Translations under genes and position numbers: made by a program
In this document: positions 35,911-49,112 of the stretch, one piece after another
Numbering within the stretch: the stretch's first letter is position 1
Layout of the letters: each line of letters opens with the position of its first letter
Notes under the pieces: model-generated
What the model was told of the DNA's origin: nothing
Databases searched by the model: none
What the model saw: the letters and a program-made list of their open reading frames with translations, nothing else
Assembly (NCBI GenBank): GCA_009792885.1
Contig: WMCF01000035.1
Location: forward strand, 3,395,917 to 3,459,916
Length of the DNA: 64,000 bases
Origin: Eremophila alpestris peregrina
Lineage: Eukaryota > Chordata > Aves > Passeriformes > Alaudidae
Reading direction: 5' to 3'

Positions 35911-38071
35911 AATGCCAAAAGGGACAGGTGAGGAGATAAATAATTAATGATTCTTTTCAGTGTTGTTCATTCCTGCTCTGGCAACAGAAAGGAGCTATGC
36001 AATAAGAGAGGCTCCAGAACAGAGGAATGAAAAAACAGAACCCACAGTGCCATGAGGCAGGAGACAAATTCTACAGCGAGAGTGCAGGTCCTCCTTTCTT
36101 CTTCCAGGGTTCAGATTTCCTGGTAATGGATAGAAATCTATATGACAATAATGGCATATAGGAAAAGCTACCCTCTTTAAGTTGAACTTTAGTAACTAGG
36201 AGACTGAAAATAAAAATATCAGAGCTAGGAATTTCAAGAAAGAGTATATCTTGACATACCGTCATGAAAAAATTCCTGCAGTACATTTCTGTCCAAGGAA
36301 TTCTGGTTGTGAGAAATGTCTTAATTTCTCTGTAAGTCTGTAAGACCACTACAATATTAGTGTGAACGTTTCTATTTCTAACATGTTTTCTTTATTTACT
36401 CTCAGGTTCTCTTTGTTCAAAGTGTTTTAATTCTTTAATAGCCAGGCTTCATAGAGGCAAAATTTGCTAATTTCTTTTCATATTTAATTTTATTTTTGAG
36501 GATGGTTAATGACTTTTTCAGGTATCACAGAGTTTAGGTAAAAATATTAATGGTTAATAGAGCTATATAGAGCAAAAGGCAGTACACAGGTAGTAAATGG
36601 TGGTGTACATTGCTCAGAAGTAGCTCTGATATGTTCACTAGGCTATTGAAAAACAGAATCTGACAGATTGTCTGGGAGTTACAGGGTTACTGCTACTACT
36701 GTTTTCACACTGCAGTGCTTTAGAACTGTGTGGCTGTTTTCTATTCATCACTTACTTGCAGCCTGGGTGGAACTGGAGTTTCTGCTACTTACTTACCCCA
36801 AAGAATGTGAATTGGTTCAGGTTTTCGTAAAATTGAGCAGTAGCTGTTGCAATTAGAGCTGTCTGCTAACATCAGTTGACAGGAGGTTTTTGGTTTCATA
36901 ATTTTAGTAGCAACTTAGTGACAGTAAAATAATCTGAATAAACTGCATTGAACTGCAGTTTAGAATTTAATACAAATTAATTCCTTATGGCCAAGTTCTG
37001 TAAAATATGGATTTTTTGTAATATTTTAAAAAAAATTCTTTTAGTTCTTTACAGTGTCCTACCCCATAAAAGACAATTTTCTTTTCTTCAAACTGCAGAT
37101 AGTGACACTTAAAGACCTTGGTAACAATAGTTTCATTTTTTAAGAGCCTGAACAATATGCTTGGAGAACAAACTTCTGCACATGTGTGTCAGATTTTCTG
37201 GTTTATTTTAAAGCATTTTGGTAAGCAAATACCTCACTTCCTGTCTGTGAGCTCGTCAGAGCACACTCTTGTGTATGTACAGTCCAGAATCCAGAAACAC
37301 AGCACTGCTTGTGCTAGAGACAAATCAAACAGAGGCATTTTCCTACCAAATATCTGGAGACATTAGCTAGGCCACGTAAAAATATTTTTAGAAGGTTCCA
37401 AATTAGAGGGAGAAAAGGGTATATTGAAATACCTTATGTGGATTGTTCATCAGCTGCCTGTTGGTCTGCCTTGGGTTTATCTTTGAGCCTATTAACTTGG
37501 GTTTGAGAAAAGGCTAAGTCTTATGTTTGGATGTTGAAACTTTCTTGAGGTGTTAGCTGACAAAGAGCAGCAAAGATAAATGGTAATAAAAACAAAAGCT
37601 GTCAGGCTAAGGGAAAGTTTCCCAATCTAAGTTGTATTGTTGAAGTAACCGAGCTTCCTGCTTCAAAGAAAAGCAAACAGAGTCTCCAGTTGTATCCCTC
37701 TGAGATGCAGCTCACTGTTGAGAAATTTTTACATTCCAGACATAGTTTTGGGTCTAAGTCTGAAAACATCTGCAAAGAACAGATGTCTTTAGGTGACTAT
37801 ACCTGTATCATAGGACAGGGAATTAAGGAACTTTTTGAAAGAAAATAGTTGTCTTGAGAAACTAATTTGGTCTTCAGTGCAAGCATCTGTCTTGGAAATC
37901 TTAGTGGATTTTGAGTTCTCTATATACAAATGAAAAATAGGATTGAGAGCTGTTATAGTGTGATTCATATCACTTTTGACTATAGAAAATTGAAGAGCTA
38001 AAACCTCACTAAGGTTTGATGACTCCTTTCCTAGTTTACCTTTGCACAGTATTTGGCCCAGAAACAGAGCT

Positions 38072-38325
38072 CACAGGACATTTGAGGTTGGCAGGGACCT
38101 TCTGAGATCCAGCCCCCAGTTTAAGCAGGGTCACCTCATTACAGCAGGTTGCCACAACAGTGACTGTGATCAGCCAGGTTTTGAGTATCTCCAAGGATAG
38201 GCTCTGCAACCTCTCTAGACAACCTATTCTATAGTCAAGTTGTGATTTTGGGTTTTTCATTGAGATGGAAATTCATGTTTCAAGTTGTCCCCATTGCCTC
38301 CTCTTGTGTCTGTGAGCACCAACTG
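38072..38325 (-). mobile_element. CR1 LINE, 5'-truncated 3' end
   Basis: On the plus strand the order is TTTGAGGTTGGCAGGGACCT, TTTAAGCAGGGTCACCTCAT, a block reading GGTTTTGAGTATCTCCAAGG, CAACCTCTCTAGACAACCTA and TGTCCCCATTGCCTCCTC. This is the reverse complement of the CR1 3' region including the ORF2 C-terminal coding segment. The 8-bp tail units are decayed to TCACAGGACA at the 38072 end. Several indels break the frame. Confidence 0.88.
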
Positions 38326-39578
38326 ACAGTTGACTATCAGTCAGTGACTATCAGCTCACATTATACAAAAATAACATTTGGCCTTACTGGAAGTGTATTT
38401 CCCATTGCAACTCCAATAGCTATGACCTGGCTCAAGAAAGACAGGCAATAAGATCAGTTTTCCTGGTGATCAGTTTTCCCTGCTGACATTTGGTGAACCA
38501 AGCATTGCAGAAAAATATATAAATCTAAAGCAGGAAATCTGTCATTTTAACTGTATTTGTGTAGAACCCAAAGTGTTTTCCAGATAAAATGAGGTAATGC
38601 AAAACTGTGGTCATGCCCAAAGCCAAGGAGCAGCTGACTAGAGCTGAGAACAGATTTTGCATTAGATCTCCAACCCAAACAAGGCCAGGATCAAGGGCTG
38701 GTGTGTTTTGTGTAGTTTCAGCAATCCTAGTGGAAACATTGCAGATGTGAGCCTGCACTTAGGTACCTGAGTTAGTGTTTTCTGCCCTTTCCCTTTGGCC
38801 AGGTTAGGAACTATTTTCTTCAAGCAACATAAATCTGCCTGAGCCTATGTGGTCTATGCATGAATTTTAAACAAATTCCACACTCCATTATGAATATTGA
38901 TCTCTTCATACTCTGGCTGGAATTCTGTGATGGAATACTGAAGGCTAGAGACAGAAAACTCTTAGTGTTGAATTGATGATTACCACTGAAATCAAACAAA
39001 GTTAAAGACAAGCTCTTACCTTGGGAAACAGATTTTTATGGGAAGGCATTGCTTCTCAAAAATGTTGAGCATTGAGGTCTGGTCTGTGCTTGCTCTGTGG
39101 TGCTGAGCAGGCCCATGTGATGGCAGACTGAACATGACAAAAGGGCAAGAGCTCCCAGCTCTGGAAGCCACTTTTACTATTTCATGATGGAGATATTCCC
39201 TCATAAAAGAGGGTGTATGCATGTCTTCTTGAGCACAATCAAACTTTCTGGATTTCTGAGGGAAAGATAAGTGAGAAAACTATTGCATTTCAGCTGCTTT
39301 TCTAAAGAGTCACTATTTTCGGCTGTCTTCCTCTCTTCTTAAAACTCAAGCTGTCTGATCAGAATCCTGTGCTGAACTTGCATGCCAGATGAGCCGTGTC
39401 TGTAGTGTGCTGGCAGCTGTGTGAAGCTGGCAGTGCTGAGCCAGGAGTGTGGAGAAGGGCAGTGCAGCACACCCAGGTGAGGCACTGCTGGAGCCAGCTC
39501 ACCTGCAAGGAGCAGCGCCAGGCTGGGGCTCAGCAGCGTGGGCAGGGATCAGGCAGGGCTTCCTCAGGCAGCTGCTTG

Positions 39579-39608
39579 TGACGTCTCCAGGATGTGTATG
39601 CTATAAAA
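39579..39608 (+). promoter_or_regulatory. Possible CRE plus TATA box
   Basis: TGACGTCT (39579-39586), which matches the CREB/ATF core TGACGTC, lies 14 bp upstream of CTATAAAA (39601-39608). The spacing and order suit a regulated TATA promoter with a start near 39632. The 200 bp upstream is GC-richer than average. No strong splice donor or long frame follows within 150 bp, so a transcript is not supported further. Confidence 0.2.
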
Positions 39609-42600
39609 CTCACTTGGCAGAGAGCAGCAGACTATATTTGTAGTAGAAAGTTAAGATTTGATCAAGCTACCAAACAAAAATTGAATTGTGGGTAAATAAT
39701 AATGTATATCACATTGAGAGACAGATCAAGAAGAAAAGAGCTAAGCGCCTACAGGAACTACAAGATGAATTTCCACAAGAATAATAATTTTTTAAGGCAT
39801 CTATTCTCCCTACAATCATAACTTAATCACAAAATATATTTATGACAGGTATTACGAGCGTAGAAAACAGCTTTAGTTTTGCAGACTGTCAAACAAACTG
39901 ATAAGCCATGCCAGTAAGTTCATGAAGCCTGCCTTACTTCAAATGATGTTTCATTGATATATGGCTACTCACTGTTACCTGCACCTGTATTGCTAAATAA
40001 AAACAATTCTGGATGTGTAATCACCTATTATTTATTAAGCACTGCAACTGCTTGCAGATGCTGGTGGGCATGATGAGAGTGTATTTACTGTACTGTGTCT
40101 TTGTGAACAATAGTTGAGGAACTGCCAGTGCAGCTATTTGTCAAACAGCATTCAATGTAAAAATTTTGAGACCAGAGGAAAGACAATGTTTATGTTTGTT
40201 TAGGTTTGTTACCATAGTACTTAGATTAGTTACCATGGGAATGGAAACAGATTGGTAAATTACCATTACCCACTAGTATCAGTAGTATAGGGGCTTTGTT
40301 TTTAAAAGCCACTAACCTCAGCTTCATTCATTTGCTCAGAACCCTTTTTCCTTGTTTAACTTCTTTCTCAGTATTGAAAAGGAAAAGAAAGAAAGGAAAA
40401 AAACCCTGGTGAAATCTATTATTTGAAGTTATGTCTGGATGAAAAGGCAGAAGGTGACTATGAGATAAAAAGGGAAAAGGCTCACAGCGATTGATCCCGG
40501 CAAAAGAAAATAGAAATTTCAACCAAATAACATTCACCATCTAGGTTGTTCAGGGTGAGGGGTGTGACTGACATATTCCTTAAGGACAAGGCCTTCCTGC
40601 TCTTTTGTTGCCTCACACGTGCCCACAAACATGTTCAGTTGGGTAAGTTGTGTTCTTAGCCAGCTTTCCATATGCACATTGCATATCTTGCACTGAGTGC
40701 AGAATTGCAGTGGGTTTATGGCAATTCAGGTTTCAGAGAGGGATGACTAGCAATGCTACAGATGCACTATAAAATGTAAACATGTCAAGCACAATGAAAT
40801 TCAGGACATTACCAAAATTAAAAATATGAGGCCTGATAAATGTGCATTGTACTGTCTTGGTGCTTCTTCACTGTTACATGGTACAAAAGGAAATACTATT
40901 TCTTATTTACATTTACTTTGCTTCTCAGTGGTTCCAAATAAACCTGTTACTTAACTAAGTTCAAACCTACTTAGAGGTGACCAGGGTGAGAAATGTTCTT
41001 CTAAATTTGTAGCTTTTGACAGCCTGTGACTATCTGAAAATCTCAGCAATTTTTCTTCAACAGCACACACCCAACCCACCCAAGGAATTCTGGCAGGGAA
41101 TGTCTTCTAACAGGCTTAAAGGAGGGAGAAAAGAGAGGATTTCATATTTACATTATAGATTATTTATATTTATGTTATTACTCATGAAGGTATAGGGTAT
41201 TTCTCTTATGAGTTTTACTACAGTCCAGAGCCATGAATGTCCAGCTGGGAACAGTCACAACCAGGTCAAACTGTGCTCAATGTGTTTGGTAATTGGTTGT
41301 GGGGTTCTTGGTTTGTTTGTTTTTTTCTGGATGTTTTGTAACTCTTTGGTATAAACTTCAAACCTTTTTGCCAGTGCTCCACATAGGTTTGCAGAACTGC
41401 CAGCTTTAGAGATCTTTATCACCAGCCAGTGGTACTTAGATTAAAACACTGCCCTCAGAAAGGCTCCTCCAGCACTGCCAGTACCCCCAGGCCTTGCTTT
41501 ACAGCAGGACCTCACTTCTCATGCAGGGCTGGCTGCTAATTACACACATGCTGTGCCTGGTCCTGGGCACAGGAGACAAATCCAGTGCTGAGAATCAGGC
41601 CCATGCTCTCTACTGCCTCAACCAGAGAGAGAAAAACGCAAAAACATGTTGTAATTTAAGCATAAATTCTCTAAAATCACATAAAAGTAAAGTTTCAAAT
41701 TCATTATTTGAGAATGAGAGTGATTTTTTTAATTTTTCTTTTTTAAGTATCTTGTTCTAATTTGGGATTTTTGACTGCATCAGTTTAACCATGTATTGAA
41801 ATTTTATTAATAAACCATCACGGTTTTCCCCAGTCGCACTCAGCAATAAAACTGTTAATTTTCTTCTGCTTAAAATGTGCTTATTGAAGGAAGTTAATTG
41901 CTGCTTCACAGTTTTTATCTTTTCAAAGTAGAATTATGGTTCTGCATGATATCAAACAAAATTGAGCAAACATCAGAGCTTGTGCTGCAATGAAAACAGT
42001 CCTGGGGAGAGCACCATTCCAGTCCTTGTGCTTGATTCCAGTGGTCTCCAGCAGTGTTTGGGAGGGTTACCTGGTGACCAGCTGTACAAACACTGTACCT
42101 GGCCCTTCCCAGCAAAGCTTGGTCTTTGCAAAGCCTTCTGTGTAAATAAACATCACAAATAAATACCAGGGTAGGGACTATCCCAATTAAACAGCTGTAA
42201 AAATAAAAAATAAAAATTAAAAACGCTTGCCTTATGACCAAGCTGTGAAACCACAAAGAAAGCATCTGCAAGCAGCAGTTAGAACAAATAATACTTTCCA
42301 TTTAGCTATACAGGCAAAGTCACTTGCAATCTCTAGGATGCTGGCTTATACATTTAATACCTACTGGCAAAAAAAGTAAAATCAAGCTGTCTTTTGGGTT
42401 CACTTATAAACAGGCCATCTAAAACATCATTGAAAATATTTATCTTTGCGGTAAGAAGCCTAATTAATTAGTTTAGAACCATAACAGATTGCAAGGTGAA
42501 ACACCATGATGTATATTCCTGTTTTAATTTCAGGCATTACATCCTACTAGAGGCAGGGTTGTCTTTTTAATTAATGCAGTGAGTGTACAAATAACACGCT

Positions 42601-45600
42601 AGGGGTGAGTTTTATGTATGGTTTTGTTGTCTGGCTAGCCTTAGCTCTGGCAGTACGCTTTCAGAGATCCTGCCGATGAACTTTAAGGTCTATTGACCCC
42701 AGTTTTATAGTCTGCCTCTCTACCCGATACTTCCCTTTCCTTTCAGCAGAAGGAATTTAGTGCTTGTACTTTAACTCTTTCACAGGAAGTTCAGGGCCTT
42801 AGCTGAAAATGCTGGCTTGAGCTAGGCTGAGGCTGAGGAGCTGCTGAGCTCTGCGGTGGCACGTGTGCAGGCACATGTTGTGCTGCCTTTCTCCTGCCGC
42901 TGCCCTGCCTGGAAAGGTTGTGAAAATGCACTGAGCATTTTCAACAATTCCAAACAACTGGAGCCAGGTGCAAGGTTCCTCTGCTGGCAGAGCAGCCCAG
43001 CTGATTGGCATTTCAGGAGAAACTTCTGCACAGTGTGAAGAACTGAACAAAATGTTGTCTGCTCAACTCTGGTTCTTCAGTATTTTTCAGAAGTGTAAAG
43101 CAGCAAACAGCATCTCTCCTTCAGTTAGCCACTCTGCTGGAAGTGGGTGTGGACAGTGGGAGGCAGAAAGGGCCAGCACCTGAAGGCCAGCACCGAAACT
43201 GCCCTCTGCTAGGGCATTCACTGGGTTATGCTCCTCTCTAACCTGTCAGCACTTTACTCTTCCTTTCTGCTACAGCAGAACACTTGGTGGTATGAAAGCA
43301 AGCTGTTGCCTACAGTTTTAAGTGATTAAACCCATTGGTTCCGTGTCAAGAGCATGGCATAGTTCACAGTCATATTATTATTCATATTATTTCTCATTAG
43401 CTTTATATGCTGTTACCTTTTGTCCAGTGAATGACACATTTCTAAATTCTTCAGGTTGGACAGTGTCATCCACCTAAAAGAGAGTGGATGATTTCTTGAA
43501 ATCTGAGCTTGAAGATCATTCTCCCTGGCACCTAATGCCCTGAGGCTCTTCCTTGCTGCTTCCATGCAACTGCAGCTTTTGTCTGCCCCAGGTTTGCAGG
43601 AGCCCTATTGCCCACGTTGGTGGTGATCTGAGGATGGCTTTTTTCCACTTACACTGCAGAAGTACAAATTGATTTCAGCCTGCCTGTTTTGGCACACCAT
43701 GTATTTTCTAATTTAGAAACCAACAAGAGACTGCAAGTTCCCCTTGCTAACTGCAAATGCATACTTCAGATGAGGCTGTGAGCTAATTTCTAATTGCCAT
43801 CATGTTCAAGTTTATTTGGGCTTTCTTGCAGTAAAATGACTGTGAGATTAAGGGTTTTGGAGGGGTCAGCTGCAGACTCTGCAGAGCTCTCTCTGAGAGC
43901 TCACACACACATCTCTGGCACCCAAAATATTTGAAAAAATGTGCCACACCTACCACTGAACTTTGGTGGTTCTTTTTCATCACCTTGGCCCACACTCTGC
44001 CTGAAGCAGCTCCCAGAGTCCAGGGCAGTGACAGGTCTGTGTGGTTCAGACTTGGATCCCCCCTTGCTTGCTTGGCTGTAGACTGGGACACTGCAATGCA
44101 TAAACACAGAGATGTGTCCTGAGCAGGAACAATAAGAAATAAAGGTCACATAAACCTATCTCAGCCTGATAAAAACTTTTTGGTCAGAATACAAATGCAG
44201 ATGTCTTAAAAACAATGAAAGATTTGTTGTAACTGAATTGCAAAAATACTGAAAGAAGGAAACTTGAAAATGGGTTATAAACCTTCATTTTAAACTGTCT
44301 CTATTTTGAGCTGCTATCTCCTCTGATCCTTTTGACACATTATTGCATCTTTTTTTATGCTTTTCAAGTCTTGTAGATATATGACAGGCTACAAGGTCAT
44401 TCCATGGAAACTGGGATTTACTTATTCCAGCCTTGCTCACTTCCAGGAACAGGTCTCAAAGTCTTGGAACATATTTGGTAAATATTTCTGCAGAAATTCC
44501 TCTAGAATCCACCTGGGAATCATGTTGGTGAACAATTCCACAACAGCTGTTCCTATCTGGAAGCAACGCCCTAAAAATCTGGAGATCCTCCTATCTGGAG
44601 GATAATGGCATAAACATCCTAAAAATGAAGAGGTCCTCCAGTTAGTTCCATAAATGGCCACTGTTCAGAAGTTTGGACAAAATTCTTTCTTTTCTTAAGT
44701 AGTTTCTTAAAAAGTATTTCAACAAACAAATCCAGAAAATTTCTGTTGAGACTACTAAGTAATTGATTGTGATTTGTCAAGAAAAAGACAAATCTTCATG
44801 CTTCTGAAGGTGCACATTTATGAAGAAAACTGGAAATCTTGCCTGCCCAGATCTGGAGCTAGAGTAGAGGATAAGGTATCAAGAAAGGCTCTATACTCCT
44901 TTTAATGCAGAATTTAAAGTCAGATTAAGAACTGTAACACATGAGTAAGCACTTATTTGGGGCAGCAGCACGATCACATCAGCCATGGGCTATTATGAAA
45001 TTTACATAACAATATGGACTGAGGCTGGCAGGGCCAAATACTTGAATGCAGTAGCTTCAAAAGTGCTTTTCTAAAGGCTGGCAACAGAAAGTTGAAGATC
45101 ACCATGCTTGATTTAGCTTTTCTTTGTGACAGCTCATAGCTTTTTAACAGATGTTAAAATAAACTGCATTCCATCATTTCGCTATATACATTTTATATCT
45201 CTTCTAGCTCCTGAAGATAACATAAAACATCTTCTTTAAGGGGCAATTGGGTCTATGAAGAGTCCTGTGAAAAGATAGCATTTTTCACAGAAATTGCCTC
45301 ATGCTATTCACAATGTATTAAACATGTAAAGTATAAAGAGCCATAAAAACAGTCTGAAGAGGAAAGCCACATTACTCCTGATTTAGGCTAGGATCATATA
45401 CAGACCTCTTAGAAATATTCTGGGACAAAGCTTGGTTAATCTGGTGAGAAAGGCAGACAAGAATAAGACTATCCTAATACAGGCAATAGTATTCCAAGAT
45501 GGATGGCACTTTATATGTGAGAATGTGCAGCACAGGCTTTTGGACTCCCTCGAGATCTCTTTATTAGCTGGTTTGTTAAAAGTGCGTATGTAGTGGCGTT

Positions 45601-47786
45601 ATAAATACTCTGCACAGCCTTGCTTAACAAAAATAAGTTGTCTTATTTGCTAGTGAAATCTGATGTGTTGTCTAATAAATAAGCTGTTGGGAATAACTTG
45701 CTGGGTTTTTTTCCTTATATAATTATGTCTAATTCTTGGTAGTGCAGTGACACATCTCAAAGAAATCAGGTTATGTTGATAGAGCAATAAAATAAAAACA
45801 CTAAAAAATTATTACTACACTTGAAGCTTTACTTGTGATAATAGGCAATTGTACAAGAATAAATATTCCAGCTTGTGTTCAATAATTAACTATGAATAGC
45901 AACAAATGTATTTTTCTGTACTACTAAACCCGAACTGCTCAAGAATTTACATTATAAACTAATTGCATGGATCAGGCTCTGTAGCTTAAGCATATACATC
46001 AGTAACATGTCATGAAAACTTGTTAGCACTTGAAACTTTTGTCTCAATCCATTGCAAAAGTGTATCTGCTACTAATCAGAAGCAGGAAGGTTTTACTGTG
46101 TGTGCTGAGTGTTGGCTGGGAGAGAAACGTAATTGGCTTATGCACTCAGAGCTGAAAGATAATGTGTTAGAATATCAGCCTTCAGGAAAAAGTTATTAGA
46201 TACTGGTCGGACATTAGCACCGTGGGAATGTCTGGAAAACAATTTTAAGAAATTTGGGAAGGCAGTAGAAACCAAGACTAACTCTAATCCAAGAAAAAAG
46301 GTAATGGAAATGTGTCTCTTTTTTTTCTTAAGGATTCCAGTCAGTCAGCTATTTCCTAAAGAAATATTTCTTTACACAGAACTTGCTCTGAGACATCATT
46401 AGAAGAGCAGGGGGAAATCTCTCATTTCCTGTGCTCAGGCCTATTAATACACATGGTGTTCATTAAGCACTATCAGTTGTTGTTGAGCACGTGTGCCTCT
46501 GTCCCATCAGCTATTCCATGTGGGAATCCTGCATGGGTCTGAGCCCAACAGCAGTGCTGTGGCTGCTGCACTCCTCTGAGCAGGTCCAGTGCACTTGCTG
46601 GGATTGCTCTCCTGAGTAACATTTCCAGTGAGTTCATCCTGACACGACTGAGTGCTTTATCTATGTTAGCCCAGTAGACCTTAAATCTGGATGTCTCTAT
46701 CTTTGTTTCCCAGCATCACTAAATACCCAGCCAACAGACCCAAAGTGTCAAGCTCTGTTAATACCTCCATGTGGAGTGGGGTTTTTCCCTCTTTCCTCCT
46801 CCTCATACTGAGCACAATGTCCCTGCCCACTCCCCAGAAGTCCATAAATATGATATGAAATAAAGACCTTTTCAGAGTTGGAAGCAATTTTAGTCTACAA
46901 ATCAATCCAAACCCTGTGTTTTTGTTACATTCCTCATACTCTCAGTAAGGCTCTGATTTGGAGGAGATGCAGAGTGAAATAAGGAACAACTTTGGCTCAA
47001 GCTCCAGGCAGGGAGACTATTACTGATCCCTATGGACATGGACTACTTGCACCAACTATGAATGATTTCCCAACTCCTTCTCTTGCTACTGTTGTATGAA
47101 AAATATACATAAGCAAATATTCTACCACAGAGTGTTTCAGGATATGTGAGGCTTTTTAATTGAAAATTGATCAAGTTTTAAGGGATAGTCACAGTGTTTA
47201 TGCACAGAACATCTTGATAAGAACATGGATGGAAAGTTGCTTTTTTCCCCGTCTCCTTTTTTCAGCTTGCTTAATTTATCCATAACCTTGGCTATCATTT
47301 ATATTTTAAGTGTTGTATGGCCAGGAAAGTAAAAATTAAATTGGAAGGATTTTCCTTCTCAGCTATTTTTATTATGGAAACTCCTTGATGGAAATGAAAG
47401 GATTACTTTTTTCCTCCATTCTATGACCTGAGAAGAGTATTCTTTGTTTTGCACCAAAGCTAATAAAAATGATAGTGCAGACAAATCATCATTGGAAAGG
47501 TATTGAGTGGTGTAATAAAGAGTAAAAGGAGGGCAACCTTTCATCACCACTGCAGCTCTGCTGCCAGGGCTTGATAGTGTTTTTCATTCCATTCGACTGA
47601 CAAATAATGGCTGCAGAGACTGGAAGATATAAAATTAAAATATTTGTTGTTTTCCAGAGAAATTAAATACATTTGCTTAAAAAATGGGAATCACACAACC
47701 TCTGACTGATTTCAGTCAACTGTATGGACAGCAATGGCCTCAGGCCATGCTCAGAAGGAAGCTTTTTAGGTTCATACATATAAATA

Positions 47787-47803
47787 TGTGTGTGTGTGTG
47801 TGT
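47787..47803. repeat. (TG)n microsatellite
   Basis: Eight and a half TG units in AT-rich DNA, preceded by an ATATAAATA stretch. Probably polymorphic. Confidence 0.85.
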
Positions 47804-49045
47804 TTATAATGTAGGACAGAACATTCTGAACCTCCTGTGGGGTGAAAAGGTTGGGGGTTATAAATATGAAATTTTAATAATAAGCATAACAAAAATATAA
47901 ATTATTTCAAAGTATGGGACATTTTCTAAAGTTAAGAAAAGACTACTCTTTTTCTGAAGAGCAGCCCTTGTTCATGTTGTAAAAAAGACTGGTTAGCAGG
48001 GGACAAGTTTTGTAGGCTAGACACAGTCTCCACTGAACTCAGTAGGAACTTCACTGGTTTTGCACTGAAAGCTACAGAGCACACCTCACTGATTTGTTCC
48101 AAATCCATCTGGTTTTAGCATTAACCAATTTAAGTACTGAAGTAAGGTTTCTTTTCCCCAGAAAGAATGCAGTATAAAAATACAAAGTTTTTAATTGGAA
48201 TAATAGAAGTAAGTGTCTCAAAACCTATTTGAAAATGATTGTGAGTACAGATCTCCCTGGTTTTACAATGGCCATGCCAAGAGCACAAGGGAAGCAGAGA
48301 CCCCACTGTGCCCAGCCACAGTGTGCAGGGAGGGTGGCAGCTGCTGAGCTGGGGTGTTCCAGCCCCTTCAAAGGCACCCCAAAATGTGTGGCAAGGCTCT
48401 GGCCATCCTCTCTGGGGTGCAGCATGCAAGATGGTGTTGGGTCACTCTGGATTAAAGAGATTTTCACATGTGCTCTAATGGAACTTCAGGCTTTAAAAGA
48501 ACAATTAGGGCAGCATAATAGTATGGGACCAGCATAATGTTCTTGATTTGAATTAAAGGATAAAGGTATTGATCTGAGGCAACAGGAACACGTGAGGTGG
48601 AAGTAGTAAAGTGGAAATATCGGAAATAGCATTTTATTTTCTTTAACTTCCATAATTTTAGATATTTAATCAATTTTGTTGCTCTGGGAATGAGGAGGCT
48701 GCGGTGACTACTCATATGAAAGCTATTTGCTTTTTACTTGCATATTTAAAGAGTGGTTACTACCTCTCTCTCAAACTACCAAATGGATTCTCTGCTTGGA
48801 TTTTTTGACTGGTTCCATTCAATACATAAAATGGGAAACAGTTCCTATAAAGAGGACACTCCATACCCAAAAAAGGAGCTAGATTATTTTGTTTAAGGTT
48901 TTTTGGCTCTACTGTGATAAGAAAGAAGCATTTCTCAGATGTTTCTCATTAGTCCCTACATTCCAGATAAATGTGAACTCTCCAGAAAATGAGAAAAGCA
49001 GTACCATGAATCTGAGGCTGCAGAAATAGATCTCCTATTGGGAAT

Positions 49046-49112
49046 TAAAAAACAAAACCCCCCCAAAAAAAGACCAAAAAAACAAAACCCAAAACAAAAC
49101 AAAATCTAAAAA
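49046..49112. repeat. A-rich (AAAAC)n-like low-complexity tract
   Basis: About 65 bp of A runs separated by C or G, including AAAACAAAACAAAATC and an internal C7 run. It has no discernible transposon body. Confidence 0.75.

Larger units (their letters stand above)
33766..38071. other. Unassigned non-coding DNA
   Basis: Contains a T/G-rich stretch at 33840-33895, a 27-nt A run at 34861-34887 and a short pentanucleotide repeat (35892-35910). Open frames of 60-90 codons have no family motif. No exon with convincing splice sites was found. Confidence 0.5.
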
